Positions 1 through 8,444 of a stretch of DNA of 48,145 nucleotides are shown here, piece by piece. How positions within the stretch are numbered: position 1 is the first letter of the stretch; the number at the start of each line of letters is the position of its first letter. The stretch spans positions 1 to 48,145 of the forward strand of contig JAACZV010000027.1 of the NCBI GenBank assembly GCA_009996515.1. Direction: 5' to 3'. The stretch is from Comamonadaceae bacterium. GTDB taxonomy: Bacteria; Pseudomonadota; Gammaproteobacteria; Burkholderiales; Burkholderiaceae_C. Both the position numbers and the translations under genes were made by a program. The notes beneath the pieces are model-generated. The model searched no databases. It was not told the origin of the DNA and was given only the letters and a program-made list of their open reading frames with translations.

Positions 1-64
1 CAGTTGGTAGAGTCCAGGATTGTGATTCCTGTTGTCGTGGGTTCGAGTCCCATCAGCCACCCCA
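1..64 (+). tRNA. tRNA-His (GTG), 5' end cut by window
   Basis: The 3' part of a histidine tRNA gene. The anticodon loop at 20-26 carries GTG at 22-24, flanked by a 5-bp stem. A T-arm containing GTTCGAGTCC follows, then the 3' acceptor strand and an encoded CCA ending at 64. The extra C before CCA fits the G-1:C73 pair specific to tRNA-His. The 5' acceptor strand and start of the D-arm lie before the window. Confidence 0.95.
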
Positions 65-83
65 AAAAACAATAAGCAAATCA

Positions 84-122
84 ACGGCCCAGCGCTTAAA
101 AACGCTGGGCCGTTTTGCTTTT
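84..122 (+). terminator. Intrinsic terminator after tRNA-His
   Basis: An 11-bp perfect stem (84-94 with 103-113, core CGGCCCAGCG) with an 8-nt A-rich loop is followed by TTTTGCTTTT. This is a classic rho-independent terminator 20 bp after the tRNA CCA end. Confidence 0.9.
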
Positions 123-124
123 GG

Positions 125-567
125 GAATGCCTAGGCCCAGTTTGGGAAATCAACGCGCCTGGTGATGGCGCAAACCTCGGTTCGATCTCGGACCCGGGGC
201 GGGCAGGGGTTGTCGACGGACGTCGGGAAGACGTCGCGGCATTGCCGGCCGGGCCGGATGGCCTTGGCTGCCCAGGCAGGCCTGCCGCGCGGGCGATCTC
301 TCCAATCATCACGCCGCACTCCTCGCGGCGCTGCGCGACCTGCTTCATGCCCACCATGCCCGCGTCCTCATCGGCCCGATGCGGGGCCTGCTCCGGAAGC
401 TCGACCTTGCGCTTGCCGGCGCAAGACCGGCGCGCTCCACGGCCGAGCCGACGACGCGACATCGGCTTCAGCCTTGCTTCAGGGGAGCGGCCCAGACTCG
501 CGAACGTCCCTGCTGTTGTCCATGGACCTGCGCCGTCAGGTCGCCACGCGGCAGGCCGAATTGATCT
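125..567. other. Gene-poor stretch between tRNA-His and efflux operon
   Basis: About 440 bp without a convincing gene. Open frames here lack ribosome binding sites and recognisable protein content. One stretch, roughly 304-430 read on the plus strand, gives a Leu/Ala-rich helical-looking peptide (around LLHAHHARVLIGPM), but the frame soon loses coding character, so it could be a decayed gene remnant. No integrase, repeat or attachment site is visible. The promoter of the efflux operon should lie near the right end. Confidence 0.4.
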
Positions 568-579
568 GGGAGTACGCCT

Positions 580-1683
580 GTGTTGTGTTCTGGTCGGCGC
601 CACCTGTGGCCCGTTCTTTGGTTCAGCTGCTGGGCCGGCCTGGCCGGCGCGGCGGCGCCCGCGGCTGAATTCGTGGTGGCCCCGGCCCAGCTCCAGGCGC
701 TCGGCGTGGGCCTGCAGAAGCTGGTGGCGCCGGCGCCCGCCCTCGCTGCGCCGGCGCCGGCCAGGGTGACTCTGCCGGCGGAGCTCGACGCCCTGGTCAG
801 CGCACCGGTGGATGGCGTCGTGACGCAGGTGCTCGTGAACCCCCAGGATGCCGTCAGGCCAGGTCAGGCCTTGCTGCGGCTGGCCAGCCCGGCGCTTGGC
901 GAGATGCAGTTGCGCCTGATGGAGGCCGGATCGCGGCTGCAGCTGGCCCGGCAGACGCTGGATCGGGAGCGTCGCCTGTTCGACGAAGGCATCCTGCCCG
1001 AGCGTCGCGTGCAGGAGGCGCAGGCCGCGCACCGCTCCGCCGAGGCGACGCTGCGCCAGGCCGAGGCCGCCCTGCGCCTGGCGGGCATGGGCGATGAGGC
1101 CGTCCGCCGCGTGGCCGCGGGCGGTCGCCTGCAGGAGGGCCTGACCGTGTCGGCCCGTTCGGCGGGTTGGGTCACGGCGCTGGAGGTTCGCCCGGGTCAG
1201 CGCGTGCGTGAGGCCGATGTGCTGCTGCGCCTGGCGAACCCGCGTGAGGTGTGGCTGGAGGTGCAGCTGCCGGTCGGGGCCGCGGTCACGCCCGGCCAGG
1301 CCGTCCAGGTGAGCGGCCGTGATGTCGCGGCCGTCGCCCAGGCCCTCGGGCCGCTGGTGAGCGAAGGCCAGACGCAGACGCTGCGGGCCCGCGTCACGCG
1401 CGGCGCCGCGCTGCTGCGCCCGGGTGAGGTGGTCCAGGTCAGCGTGGCCCGGGCCGGTGGTGCGGGCTGGACGCTGCCGCAGGCGGCCGTCGTGCATCAC
1501 GAGGGGCGACCCCATGTGTTCGTTCGCACGGCGCGCGGCTTCACGGCCGTGCCGGTGCAGGTGAGCGGCGGCGCCGCGGGCACCGTCCAGGTCTCGGGCC
1601 CCTTGCAGGCGGGCCAGGAGGTGGCGGTGCGGGCCGTGGTGGCGCTGAAGTCGGCCTGGCTGGGCCACGGCGGGGGTGAATGA
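580..1683 (+). CDS. RND efflux periplasmic adaptor (CusB/CzcB/HlyD family)
   Basis: Membrane-fusion (adaptor) subunit of a heavy-metal RND efflux complex, linking inner-membrane pump to outer-membrane channel. The 367-residue protein begins with a signal-peptide-like hydrophobic stretch (about residues 9-28). Then come the two halves of a lipoyl/barrel-sandwich domain (about 70-105 and 190-220) around an alpha-hairpin rich in Gln, Arg and Glu (about 105-170), and beta-barrel and membrane-proximal domains. A stop codon at 562-564 limits the start. GTG at 580 is chosen because GGGAG at 568-572 sits 7 nt upstream; TTG at 583 is possible. The stop overlaps the next start as ATGA, so the two are probably translationally coupled. 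There is no His/Met-rich N-terminal metal-binding segment, so substrate cannot be read from it. Confidence 0.85.
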   Translation: MLCSGRRHLWPVLWFSCWAGLAGAAAPAAEFVVAPAQLQALGVGLQKLVAPAPALAAPAPARVTLPAELDALVSAPVDGVVTQVLVNPQDAVRPGQALLRLASPALGEMQLRLMEAGSRLQLARQTLDRERRLFDEGILPERRVQEAQAAHRSAEATLRQAEAALRLAGMGDEAVRRVAAGGRLQEGLTVSARSAGWVTALEVRPGQRVREADVLLRLANPREVWLEVQLPVGAAVTPGQAVQVSGRDVAAVAQALGPLVSEGQTQTLRARVTRGAALLRPGEVVQVSVARAGGAGWTLPQAAVVHHEGRPHVFVRTARGFTAVPVQVSGGAAGTVQVSGPLQAGQEVAVRAVVALKSAWLGHGGGE

Positions 1684-4600
1684 TGCTGGCTCGCCTCGTG
1701 CAGTTCGCGCTGTCGCAGCGCCTGTTCGTGCTGCTGGGTGCGGTGCTGCTCGCCGGTTTCGGCTGGTGGTCGTTCCGCGAGCTGCCCATCGACGCCTTCC
1801 CGGACGTCTCCAGCACGCAGGTCAAGGTCATCCTGAAGGCCCCCGGCATGACGCCGGAGGAGGTCGAGACCCGCATCGCCGCGCCCATCGAGGTCGAGAT
1901 GCTGGGCATCCCGCGGCAGAAGATGCTGCGCTCGGTGTCCAAGTACGGCATCGTCGACGTGACGGTGGACTTCGAGGATGGCGTCGACATCTACTGGGCG
2001 CGCCAGCAGGTGGCCGAACGGCTGTCGGGCATCCAGGGCGATCTGCCGCCGGGCCTGAGCGGCGGCATGGCGCCCATCACGACGCCGCTGGGCGAGATGT
2101 TCCAGTTCACCGTCGAGGCGCCGGACCTGTCGCTGGAGGAACGCCGCGCGCTGCTGGACTGGGTCATCCGCCCCGCGCTGCGCACCGTGCCGGGCGTGGC
2201 CGACGTGAACGCGCTTGGCGGCAAGGTGCGTGCCTTCGAGGTGGTGCCCGACCTGGCGCGGCTGGCGGCCTTGGGCCTGTCCACGTCGGCGCTCAAGACC
2301 GCCATCGAGCAGAACAACCGCAACGACGGGGCCGGCCGTCTGGGTGACGGGGACGAAGTGCTGCTGGTGCGCGCCGAAGGCAATCTGCGCACGGCCGATG
2401 ATGTCGCGGCGACCGTCGTGATCAGGCGCGGCGGCGTGCCGGTGCGCATCGGCGATGTGGCGCAGGTGCGGCTGGGCAGCCTCACGCGCTACGGCGTGGT
2501 GACCCAGGATGGGCGGGGCGAAGCCGTGGAAGGGCTGGTGCTGGGCCTGGCCGGCGCCAATGCGCGCAAGGTGGTGGAGGGCGTCGAGCACAAGCTCGTC
2601 GAGCTGCAGGCGACGCTGCCCGGGGGCGTGACGATCAAGCCCTTCTACAACCGCGCACGGCTGGTGGAGCAGGCCGTGGGCACCGTCTCCAAGGCGCTGC
2701 TGGAAGCCACCGTGCTGGTGCTGGTGCTGCTGGGCGCCTTCCTCGGCAACCTGCGTGCCGCCGTGACGGTGGCCCTGGTGCTGCCGCTGGCGGCGCTGTG
2801 GACCTTCATCGCCATGCGGCTGTGGGGCATGTCGGCCAACCTGATGAGTCTGGGCGGCCTGGCCATTGCGCTGGGCATGCTGGTGGACGCGGCGGTGGTG
2901 GTGGTCGAGAACGTGGTGCAGCACCTGGCGCATGACCGCGCTGCGGGCCGGCTGCCGCGCCTGCACGTGCTGCTGCGCGCGGTGCGCGAGGTGGCCTCGC
3001 CGGTGGCGGCCGGCGTGCTCATCATCGTCACCGTGTTCCTGCCGCTGCTGACGCTGCAGAACCTGGAGGGCAAGTTCTTCGTGCCGGTCGCGCTGACCAT
3101 CGTGTTCGCGCTCGCCGGGTCGCTGCTGCTGTCGCTGACGGTGATTCCGGTCGTGGCGAGCTTGCTCATCCACCAGCCCTCGCACGAGGAGCCCTGGCTG
3201 GTGCGCCAGCTGCAGCGGCTGTACGCCCCGGTGCTGCGCGTGGCGCTCAAGCGCGAGAAGGCGGTGTATGTCTTTGCCGTGCTGATGCTGGTGCTGGCCG
3301 CGGGCGTCTACCTGCGCGTGGGCAAGACCTTCATGCCGGCGATGGACGAGGGCGACCTCATCGTCGGCATCGAGAAGCTGCCGTCCATCAGCCTGGAGGA
3401 ATCCGCCGCGCTGGACCTCAAGGTGCAGCAGGCGCTGCTGCGGCACATCCCGGAGATCGAGGGCATGGTCGCGCGCGCCGGTGCCGACGAGATCGGCCTG
3501 GACCCGATGGGACTGAACCAGACCGACACCTTCCTGGTGCTGAAGCCCCGCAAGGACTGGCAACTTGCCGACAAGGACGCGCTGATCGCCCGCATCCGCG
3601 AGGTGCTGGAGGGCATGCCGGGCATCCGCTACGCGTTCACGCAGCCCATAGACATGCGCGTGTCCGAGATGATCCTGGGCGTGCGCGGCGACCTGGCCGT
3701 CAAGGTGTTCGGGCCGGATCTCGCCGTGCTGGGCGAGCTGGCCGGGCGCATCGAGGCGGTGCTCAAGACCGTCCCGGGCAACCAGGACGTCTACACGGTG
3801 CGCAACGATGGCGTGCAATACCTGCGCGTGGCCATAGACCGGCTGGCGGCCGGCCAGCATGGCCTGACGGTGGAGGAGGTGCAGGACGCGCTGCGCGCCC
3901 AGGTCGAGGGCCAGCGGGCCGGCCATCTCATCGAGGGCGTGCGGCGCACGCCCATCCTGTTGCGCGGGCCCGAGTCGGTGCGGCTGTCGCCGGCGGAGTT
4001 CGAGGCGCTGCAGATCGCCACGCCCGACGGCCGCGCCGTGCCGCTGCGCAGCGTGGCGACGCTGTCCCGCACCGGCGGCCCGGTGCAGGTCAACCGCGAG
4101 CTGGGCAGCCGCTACAGCGTCGTCATCGCCAATGTCGAAGGGCGCGACCTGGTGGGCTTCGTGGAAGAGGCGCGCCGCAAGGTGGTCGACGACGTGAAGC
4201 TGCCCACCGGCTACCGCCTCAGCTGGGGCGGCCAGTTCGAGAACCAGCAGCGCGCCGCGGCCCGCCTGGGCCTGGTCGTGCCGCTGGCGCTGGGCATCAT
4301 CTTCGTCATCCTGTTCTCCACCTTCGGTTCCGTGCGCCAGTCGCTGCTGGTGCTGAGCAACATCCCGTTCGCGCTGGTGGGCGGCATCCTGGGGCTGTGG
4401 GTGACGGGCGAGTACCTGTCGGTGCCGGCCTCGGTGGGCTTCATCGCGCTGCTGGGCATCGCCGTGCTCAACGGCGTCGTGCTGGTCAGCTACTTCAACC
4501 AGCAGCATGCCGAGGGCCTGACGCTGATGCAGTGCGTCGTGCAGGGCTGCCAGCGCCGCCTGCGGCCCGTGCTGATGACGGCCTTCATCACCGCCTTCGG

Positions 4601-4784
4601 CCTCATCCCGCTGCTGATGGCCAGCGGCCCCGGCTCGGAGATCCAGCGGCCGCTGGCCATCGTCGTCATCGGCGGCCTCATCACCGCCACGGCGCTGACC
4701 TTGATCCTGCTGCCCGTGCTCTACCTGCGCTATGGCCGGCCCGCACCTGCGGGTCTGGCGACCCCGGAGATCGCTCATGACTGA
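1680..4784 (+). CDS. Heavy-metal RND efflux pump (CusA/CzcA family)
   Basis: Proton-driven inner-membrane trimeric pump of the HME-RND family. At 1034 residues it has full family length, with the usual two repeats of one plus five transmembrane segments and large periplasmic loops. The TM4 proton-relay motif reads LAIALGMLVDAAVVVVEN: Asp403 and Glu410 correspond to CzcA Asp408 and Glu415. The position of CzcA Asp402 is Ala397, as in CusA-like pumps. The periplasmic part has DPMGLNQTDTF (about 608-618) and PIDMRVSEM, closer to divalent-cation pumps than to the CusA methionine triad. The metal is therefore left open. Start ATG 1680 overlaps the adaptor stop (ATG at 1683 is an alternative). DUF3240 and channel genes follow in the same operon. 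Confidence 0.9.
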   Translation: MMLARLVQFALSQRLFVLLGAVLLAGFGWWSFRELPIDAFPDVSSTQVKVILKAPGMTPEEVETRIAAPIEVEMLGIPRQKMLRSVSKYGIVDVTVDFEDGVDIYWARQQVAERLSGIQGDLPPGLSGGMAPITTPLGEMFQFTVEAPDLSLEERRALLDWVIRPALRTVPGVADVNALGGKVRAFEVVPDLARLAALGLSTSALKTAIEQNNRNDGAGRLGDGDEVLLVRAEGNLRTADDVAATVVIRRGGVPVRIGDVAQVRLGSLTRYGVVTQDGRGEAVEGLVLGLAGANARKVVEGVEHKLVELQATLPGGVTIKPFYNRARLVEQAVGTVSKALLEATVLVLVLLGAFLGNLRAAVTVALVLPLAALWTFIAMRLWGMSANLMSLGGLAIALGMLVDAAVVVVENVVQHLAHDRAAGRLPRLHVLLRAVREVASPVAAGVLIIVTVFLPLLTLQNLEGKFFVPVALTIVFALAGSLLLSLTVIPVVASLLIHQPSHEEPWLVRQLQRLYAPVLRVALKREKAVYVFAVLMLVLAAGVYLRVGKTFMPAMDEGDLIVGIEKLPSISLEESAALDLKVQQALLRHIPEIEGMVARAGADEIGLDPMGLNQTDTFLVLKPRKDWQLADKDALIARIREVLEGMPGIRYAFTQPIDMRVSEMILGVRGDLAVKVFGPDLAVLGELAGRIEAVLKTVPGNQDVYTVRNDGVQYLRVAIDRLAAGQHGLTVEEVQDALRAQVEGQRAGHLIEGVRRTPILLRGPESVRLSPAEFEALQIATPDGRAVPLRSVATLSRTGGPVQVNRELGSRYSVVIANVEGRDLVGFVEEARRKVVDDVKLPTGYRLSWGGQFENQQRAAARLGLVVPLALGIIFVILFSTFGSVRQSLLVLSNIPFALVGGILGLWVTGEYLSVPASVGFIALLGIAVLNGVVLVSYFNQQHAEGLTLMQCVVQGCQRRLRPVLMTAFITAFGLIPLLMASGPGSEIQRPLAIVVIGGLITATALTLILLPVLYLRYGRPAPAGLATPEIAHD

Positions 4785-5079
4785 CTGTTGCCTGCATCTG
4801 CTCTGCCCGCTGGCCGTGGAAGAGCGCGCCGTTGACCTGCTGCTGGCGCGGGGCGGGTCGGGTGTCTTCACCAGTGCCCCCACCCGCGCGCATGGGTTCG
4901 CGCATGGCCGACTCAGTGCCGCCGAGCAGGTCAGCGGCCGCAGCGACGCCAGCCTCATCCACCTTGTGCTGCCGCTGGACGAGGTGGACGGATTGCTGGA
5001 GCAGCTGCGGCGCGAGCTGCGCGGCAGCGGTGTGCGCCACTGGGTGACGGCCGTCATGCAACACGGGGAGCTGACATGA
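4777..5079 (+). CDS. DUF3240 family protein
   Basis: A 100-residue soluble protein resembling the DUF3240 family, which is found beside CusA/CzcA-type pumps in betaproteobacteria. Typical features are an N-terminal strand rich in Cys and Leu (MTDCCLHLLCPLAVEE), a Gly-Phe-Thr-like turn, and LSAAEQVSGR near residue 48. The predicted fold is a small ferredoxin-like/PII-like domain, and its biochemical role is unknown. It overlaps the end of the pump gene by 8 bp (start ATG 4777) and the channel gene by 4 bp (ATGA), so it is certainly co-translated with the efflux machine. A role in metal sensing or pump regulation is only inference from position. Confidence 0.7.
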   Translation: MTDCCLHLLCPLAVEERAVDLLLARGGSGVFTSAPTRAHGFAHGRLSAAEQVSGRSDASLIHLVLPLDEVDGLLEQLRRELRGSGVRHWVTAVMQHGELT

Positions 5080-6317
5080 GGCGGGTCTTGCGCGTCATCG
5101 CCGTGCTGGCGATGCCCATGGCGGCCCAGTCGCAGGGCCTGCCGCCACCCGGCTGGCTGCCCCCCGCCGCGCAGGCCGGCGCGTGGATAGAGCGCGATGC
5201 CAGCGTGAGCCTGGCCCGCCACGGCACGGCCGCCGCCGACCATGCCGCACAGGCGCTGGCGGCCGGCGGGCACGAGTGGGCCTTGCGGCTGCAAGCCCAG
5301 CGCCGCCAGCTGCAGGAGGGGCCATCGCCGTCGCGCGAGTGGCAGGTCCATCTGGAAACACCGCTGCGTGTGAACGGCAAGGCGGCGCTGGACCGGCAAC
5401 TCGGCGACGTCGAGCGCGAACTGGCGCGCGCTCAGCTGGGCGAGGCGCGGCACGAGTCCGCGCGGGCCCTGGCCGACCTGTGGCTGGCGGTGCTGGCCGC
5501 CCGCCAGCGTGAAGCCCTGGCGGCGCAGCAGCTGGCGCTGGCCGAGGCCAATCTCGCCGCGGTGCGCCAGCGCCGGCGTGCCGGGGATGCGGCCCTGCTG
5601 GATGAGCAGCAGGCCCAGGCCGACGTCGGCGAGTCGCAGCGCGAGCTGATCGTCGTGCGCACGGCGCTGGGCAAGTCGCGTGTGGCGCTGCAGACGCGGT
5701 TCGGCGCCGAAGCGAGCCTGGACGGCGAGCTGGCCGATGTCGATGAGCCGGCCTGGGCCGAGGCCGCATGGCTGGGCCGGGTGCTGGAGGAGGCCGACGG
5801 GATCAAGACGCGTCAGGCCCAGTGGCAGCGGGCGCGGCTGACCGCCGCGCGGGCGCGTGCCGACCGCGTCGCCGACCCGGTCGTGGGCGTCTTCACCGCC
5901 AGCGAGGCGCGGGGCAGCGAGCGGCTGGTGGGGCTCAGCCTCACGCTGCCGCTGGGCGGCCGCTATCGTGAGCAGCGTTCGCTGCAGCTGTCCCGCGAGG
6001 CGGACATGGCCGAAGCGGCCCTGGAGCAGATGCGCCGTGAGGTGGAGCAGCAGGCCCGCGAGACCTGGGCCGACGCCGCGGGCAGCCGCGAGCGCTGGCG
6101 CCTGAGCCGCCAGACCGCGGCGCTGGCGAGCGAGAACGCCCGGCTCATCCAGCGGGCCTATGCGCTGGGCGAGGCCGATCTGCAGTCGCTGCTGCTGGCG
6201 CGGCGGCAGTCCGGCATGAGCAGCCTGGCGGCACTGGAGGCCCAGGCCGACGCCTCGAGATGGGCGGCCCGGCTGCTCATCGATGCCCACCAGATCTGGG
6301 GCCTCGAGCATGACTGA
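5076..6317 (+). CDS. TolC/CusC-type outer-membrane efflux channel
   Basis: Outer-membrane factor of the tripartite efflux system. The 413-residue protein has a short signal peptide (about residues 1-19) and long heptad-rich helices with many Ala, Gln, Arg and Glu residues in two repeated halves, typical of the trimeric periplasmic tunnel. LTLPLGGRYREQ (about residue 290) matches the conserved second-repeat strand of TolC-like proteins. There is no clear lipobox. It is the last gene of the structural operon and overlaps the DUF3240 gene by ATGA; an 83-bp gap separates it from the response regulator. Confidence 0.85.
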   Translation: MRRVLRVIAVLAMPMAAQSQGLPPPGWLPPAAQAGAWIERDASVSLARHGTAAADHAAQALAAGGHEWALRLQAQRRQLQEGPSPSREWQVHLETPLRVNGKAALDRQLGDVERELARAQLGEARHESARALADLWLAVLAARQREALAAQQLALAEANLAAVRQRRRAGDAALLDEQQAQADVGESQRELIVVRTALGKSRVALQTRFGAEASLDGELADVDEPAWAEAAWLGRVLEEADGIKTRQAQWQRARLTAARARADRVADPVVGVFTASEARGSERLVGLSLTLPLGGRYREQRSLQLSREADMAEAALEQMRREVEQQARETWADAAGSRERWRLSRQTAALASENARLIQRAYALGEADLQSLLLARRQSGMSSLAALEAQADASRWAARLLIDAHQIWGLEHD

Positions 6318-6400
6318 GGCGCGCGTCATCGCGAACATCGACATCCGGCACCATCCGGAGCAGCTCGGTGTTAGCGTGGCAGCCACACCCTGAGGACGAC

Positions 6401-7057
6401 ATGCGGCTGCTGCTTCTGGAAGACGACACCACGCTGGGCGAGGCCCTGACGGAATTCCTGCGCCTGGAGGGCCATGTGGTCGATTGGTTCCAGCGCCTGG
6501 GAGACGCCCGTTCCGTCATGGGGGAGCCTTTCGACGTCCTGCTCATCGACTGGCAGCTGCCGGACGGCTCCGGGGTGGACTGGGTGCGGCAGCTCCGCGC
6601 CCAGGGGCACACGATGCCCATCTTCGTGCTGACCGCGCGCGACCTGCTGCAGGACCGCATTCACGGCCTGGACAGTGGGGCGGACGACTACCTCGTGAAG
6701 CCTTTCCCTCCCGAGGAGCTGGTGGCGCGGCTGCGTGCGGTGCGCCGGCGCCAGCTGGCCCAGGGCGCCCCGAGGCTGGCCTTGCCCGGCGGCATCAGCA
6801 TCGACCTGCCGGGCCGGGCGGTCTGGCGCGACGAGCAGCCGGTGGAGTTGACCGCGCGGGAATGGGGCCTGCTCGAGGCCCTGGCCGCGCGCGCCGGGCG
6901 GGTGGTGACGCGCACCGAACTGGAGTCGCTGTCGCAAGGCTTCGACGGCGATGCCACCAGCAACGTGCTGGAGGTGCATGTCTCCAATCTGCGCCGCAAG
7001 CTGGGGCGTGACCTCATCGAGACGGTTCGCGGCCTGGGCTACCGGGTGCCGAGATGA
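6401..7057 (+). CDS. OmpR-family response regulator
   Basis: DNA-binding response regulator of 218 residues. The receiver domain (1-115) has the acidic pair Glu7/Asp8/Asp9, phospho-acceptor Asp50 in LLIDWQLPDGSG, Thr in LTARD and Lys in LVKPF. A winged-helix domain (about 125-215) contains the OmpR/PhoB signature EVHVSNLRRKLG. The start is MRLLLLED at 6401, with GAGGA at 6392-6396; an upstream in-frame start at 6368 would add a non-conserved tail. It overlaps the kinase gene by ATGA. Its position directly after the RND operon suggests it controls that operon. Confidence 0.92.
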   Translation: MRLLLLEDDTTLGEALTEFLRLEGHVVDWFQRLGDARSVMGEPFDVLLIDWQLPDGSGVDWVRQLRAQGHTMPIFVLTARDLLQDRIHGLDSGADDYLVKPFPPEELVARLRAVRRRQLAQGAPRLALPGGISIDLPGRAVWRDEQPVELTAREWGLLEALAARAGRVVTRTELESLSQGFDGDATSNVLEVHVSNLRRKLGRDLIETVRGLGYRVPR

Positions 7058-8391
7058 CGGCGGGCATCCGGCTGCCCTCCCTGCGCCGCGAGCTGGTGAG
7101 GCTGACCACCTGGGTGGCGGTCGGCTGGCTGGTCGTGCTGGCCTTCACGGTGACCTGGACGGTGCGCCATGAGGTCGATGACCTGCTCGACGAGGCCCTT
7201 CGCGAGGCGGCCGAGGTGATGTACGGGGTGCTGACGACGGCACCCCAGCTGGCCCAGGGGAGTGCGGCCCTGCCGCAGGTGCTGCCGGCGCCGGCGCATG
7301 ACGAGAAGTTCGTCTGGCAGATCGTGGATGGCCGGGGTCAGGTGGTGCGTCGCTCGCACAAGGCGCCCGCGACCAGCCTGAGCCCCGTGACGCGGGCCGG
7401 CTGGTTCGACCAGGGCGGGCAGTGGCGCGTCTACGGCGTGCCCATGCCGGGCAGCGAGCCCAAGATGTTGTACGTGGCGCAGGTCGCCGTCGAGCGCAAC
7501 GAGGCGCGCTACGAGGTCGTCGGCACCGTGCTGCTGGCGGCGCTGACCGTCAGCCTGCTCTGGGCACTGTTGCTGCGCCAGCGCGTTGACCGCGCGCTGC
7601 GCCCCCTGGTCCATCTGACCCGCCAGATCGAAACCTACGACCCCTTGAAGCCGGAGACGGCGCCCGACCACGGGCAGCGTGCCGAGACCGCAGCCATCTC
7701 CGAAGCCGTTCGTTCGCTGGGCCGGAGGCTGGCCCACAAGGTCAGGGTGGAGCAGGCGTTCTCGGCGTGCGCGGCGCATTCCTTGCGCACGCCCCTGGCC
7801 GGCATGGACGCGCAGCTGGCGCTGGCCCAGCGCGAGCCTGCCGGCAGCCAGCCGCTGCGGCTGGAGCGCGTCAGGGCGGCCCTCACGAGGCTGACGCGGG
7901 TGGTGCAGTCGTTGCTGGCGCTGTTCAGGGCCGGCGAGGATTGGGGGCTGGAGCTGCGCCGTTGCCGGCTGTCGGAGCTGCTGGCCGAGATCCCCGTGGA
8001 GGGGCTGGCGGTGACGGTGGATCAGGACGTCGAGTTCATGGCCGACCCCAACCTGACGACCATTGCACTGGTCAACCTGCTGGACAACGCCGTGCGCTTT
8101 GGCGCGCGGCATGTGCACGTGCACGGCGCCAGCGATTCACGAGCGGTCTGCCTGCGCGTCCAGGACGATGGCGCCGGCATCGCCGTGGACCGTTGGCAGC
8201 AGGTCGCCGCTGCGCTGGAGGCCCCGGACTCCGGCTCGGGCCTGGGCCTGGGGCTCAGGCTGGCTGCCATGGTGGCGCAGGCGCATGGGGGGCGGCTGGT
8301 GCTGCCGCAGCCCCTGCCGGATCAGATCGGCTTTCTGGTCGAGCTGTGGCTGGCCGCCCAACCCGCGGCGGCCGCGAGTCCGCGGCCATGA
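7054..8391 (+). CDS. Sensor histidine kinase
   Basis: Membrane histidine kinase of 445 residues. It has a first TM segment near residues 20-40, a periplasmic sensor of about 110 residues, a second TM near 150-170, a HAMP-like linker, and a dimerisation domain with phospho-acceptor His242 in AAHSLRTPLAG. The usual HELRTPL is HSLRTPL here. The ATPase domain has an N box (LVNLLDNAVRFG), G1 (DDGAGI) and G2 (GSGLGLGLRLAAM). Glu after the phospho-His is replaced by Ser; this residue supports kinase/phosphatase chemistry in HisKA kinases, so activity balance may differ. It is translationally coupled to the upstream regulator. The ligand is unknown, presumably the exported metal. Confidence 0.9.
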   Translation: MTAGIRLPSLRRELVRLTTWVAVGWLVVLAFTVTWTVRHEVDDLLDEALREAAEVMYGVLTTAPQLAQGSAALPQVLPAPAHDEKFVWQIVDGRGQVVRRSHKAPATSLSPVTRAGWFDQGGQWRVYGVPMPGSEPKMLYVAQVAVERNEARYEVVGTVLLAALTVSLLWALLLRQRVDRALRPLVHLTRQIETYDPLKPETAPDHGQRAETAAISEAVRSLGRRLAHKVRVEQAFSACAAHSLRTPLAGMDAQLALAQREPAGSQPLRLERVRAALTRLTRVVQSLLALFRAGEDWGLELRRCRLSELLAEIPVEGLAVTVDQDVEFMADPNLTTIALVNLLDNAVRFGARHVHVHGASDSRAVCLRVQDDGAGIAVDRWQQVAAALEAPDSGSGLGLGLRLAAMVAQAHGGRLVLPQPLPDQIGFLVELWLAAQPAAAASPRP

Positions 8392-8444
8392 GGCCATGAG
8401 GGCTGACGCGGCGCCCGCTGCCGCCCGGGCGCCGATCATCCGCC

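Noticed and set aside
1680-4784. Calling the first pump copper-specific CusA
   Set aside because: The TM4 motif is CusA-like, but the periplasmic methionine triad is not evident and the adaptor lacks Met/His clusters. Left as an HME-RND pump of unknown metal.
1497-6386. Very long open frame (over 1600 codons) on the minus strand
   Set aside because: It is antisense to the adaptor, pump, DUF3240 and channel genes. Composition is His/Gln/Arg/Ala-rich low-complexity with no domains, as expected from the third-position GC bias of the true genes.
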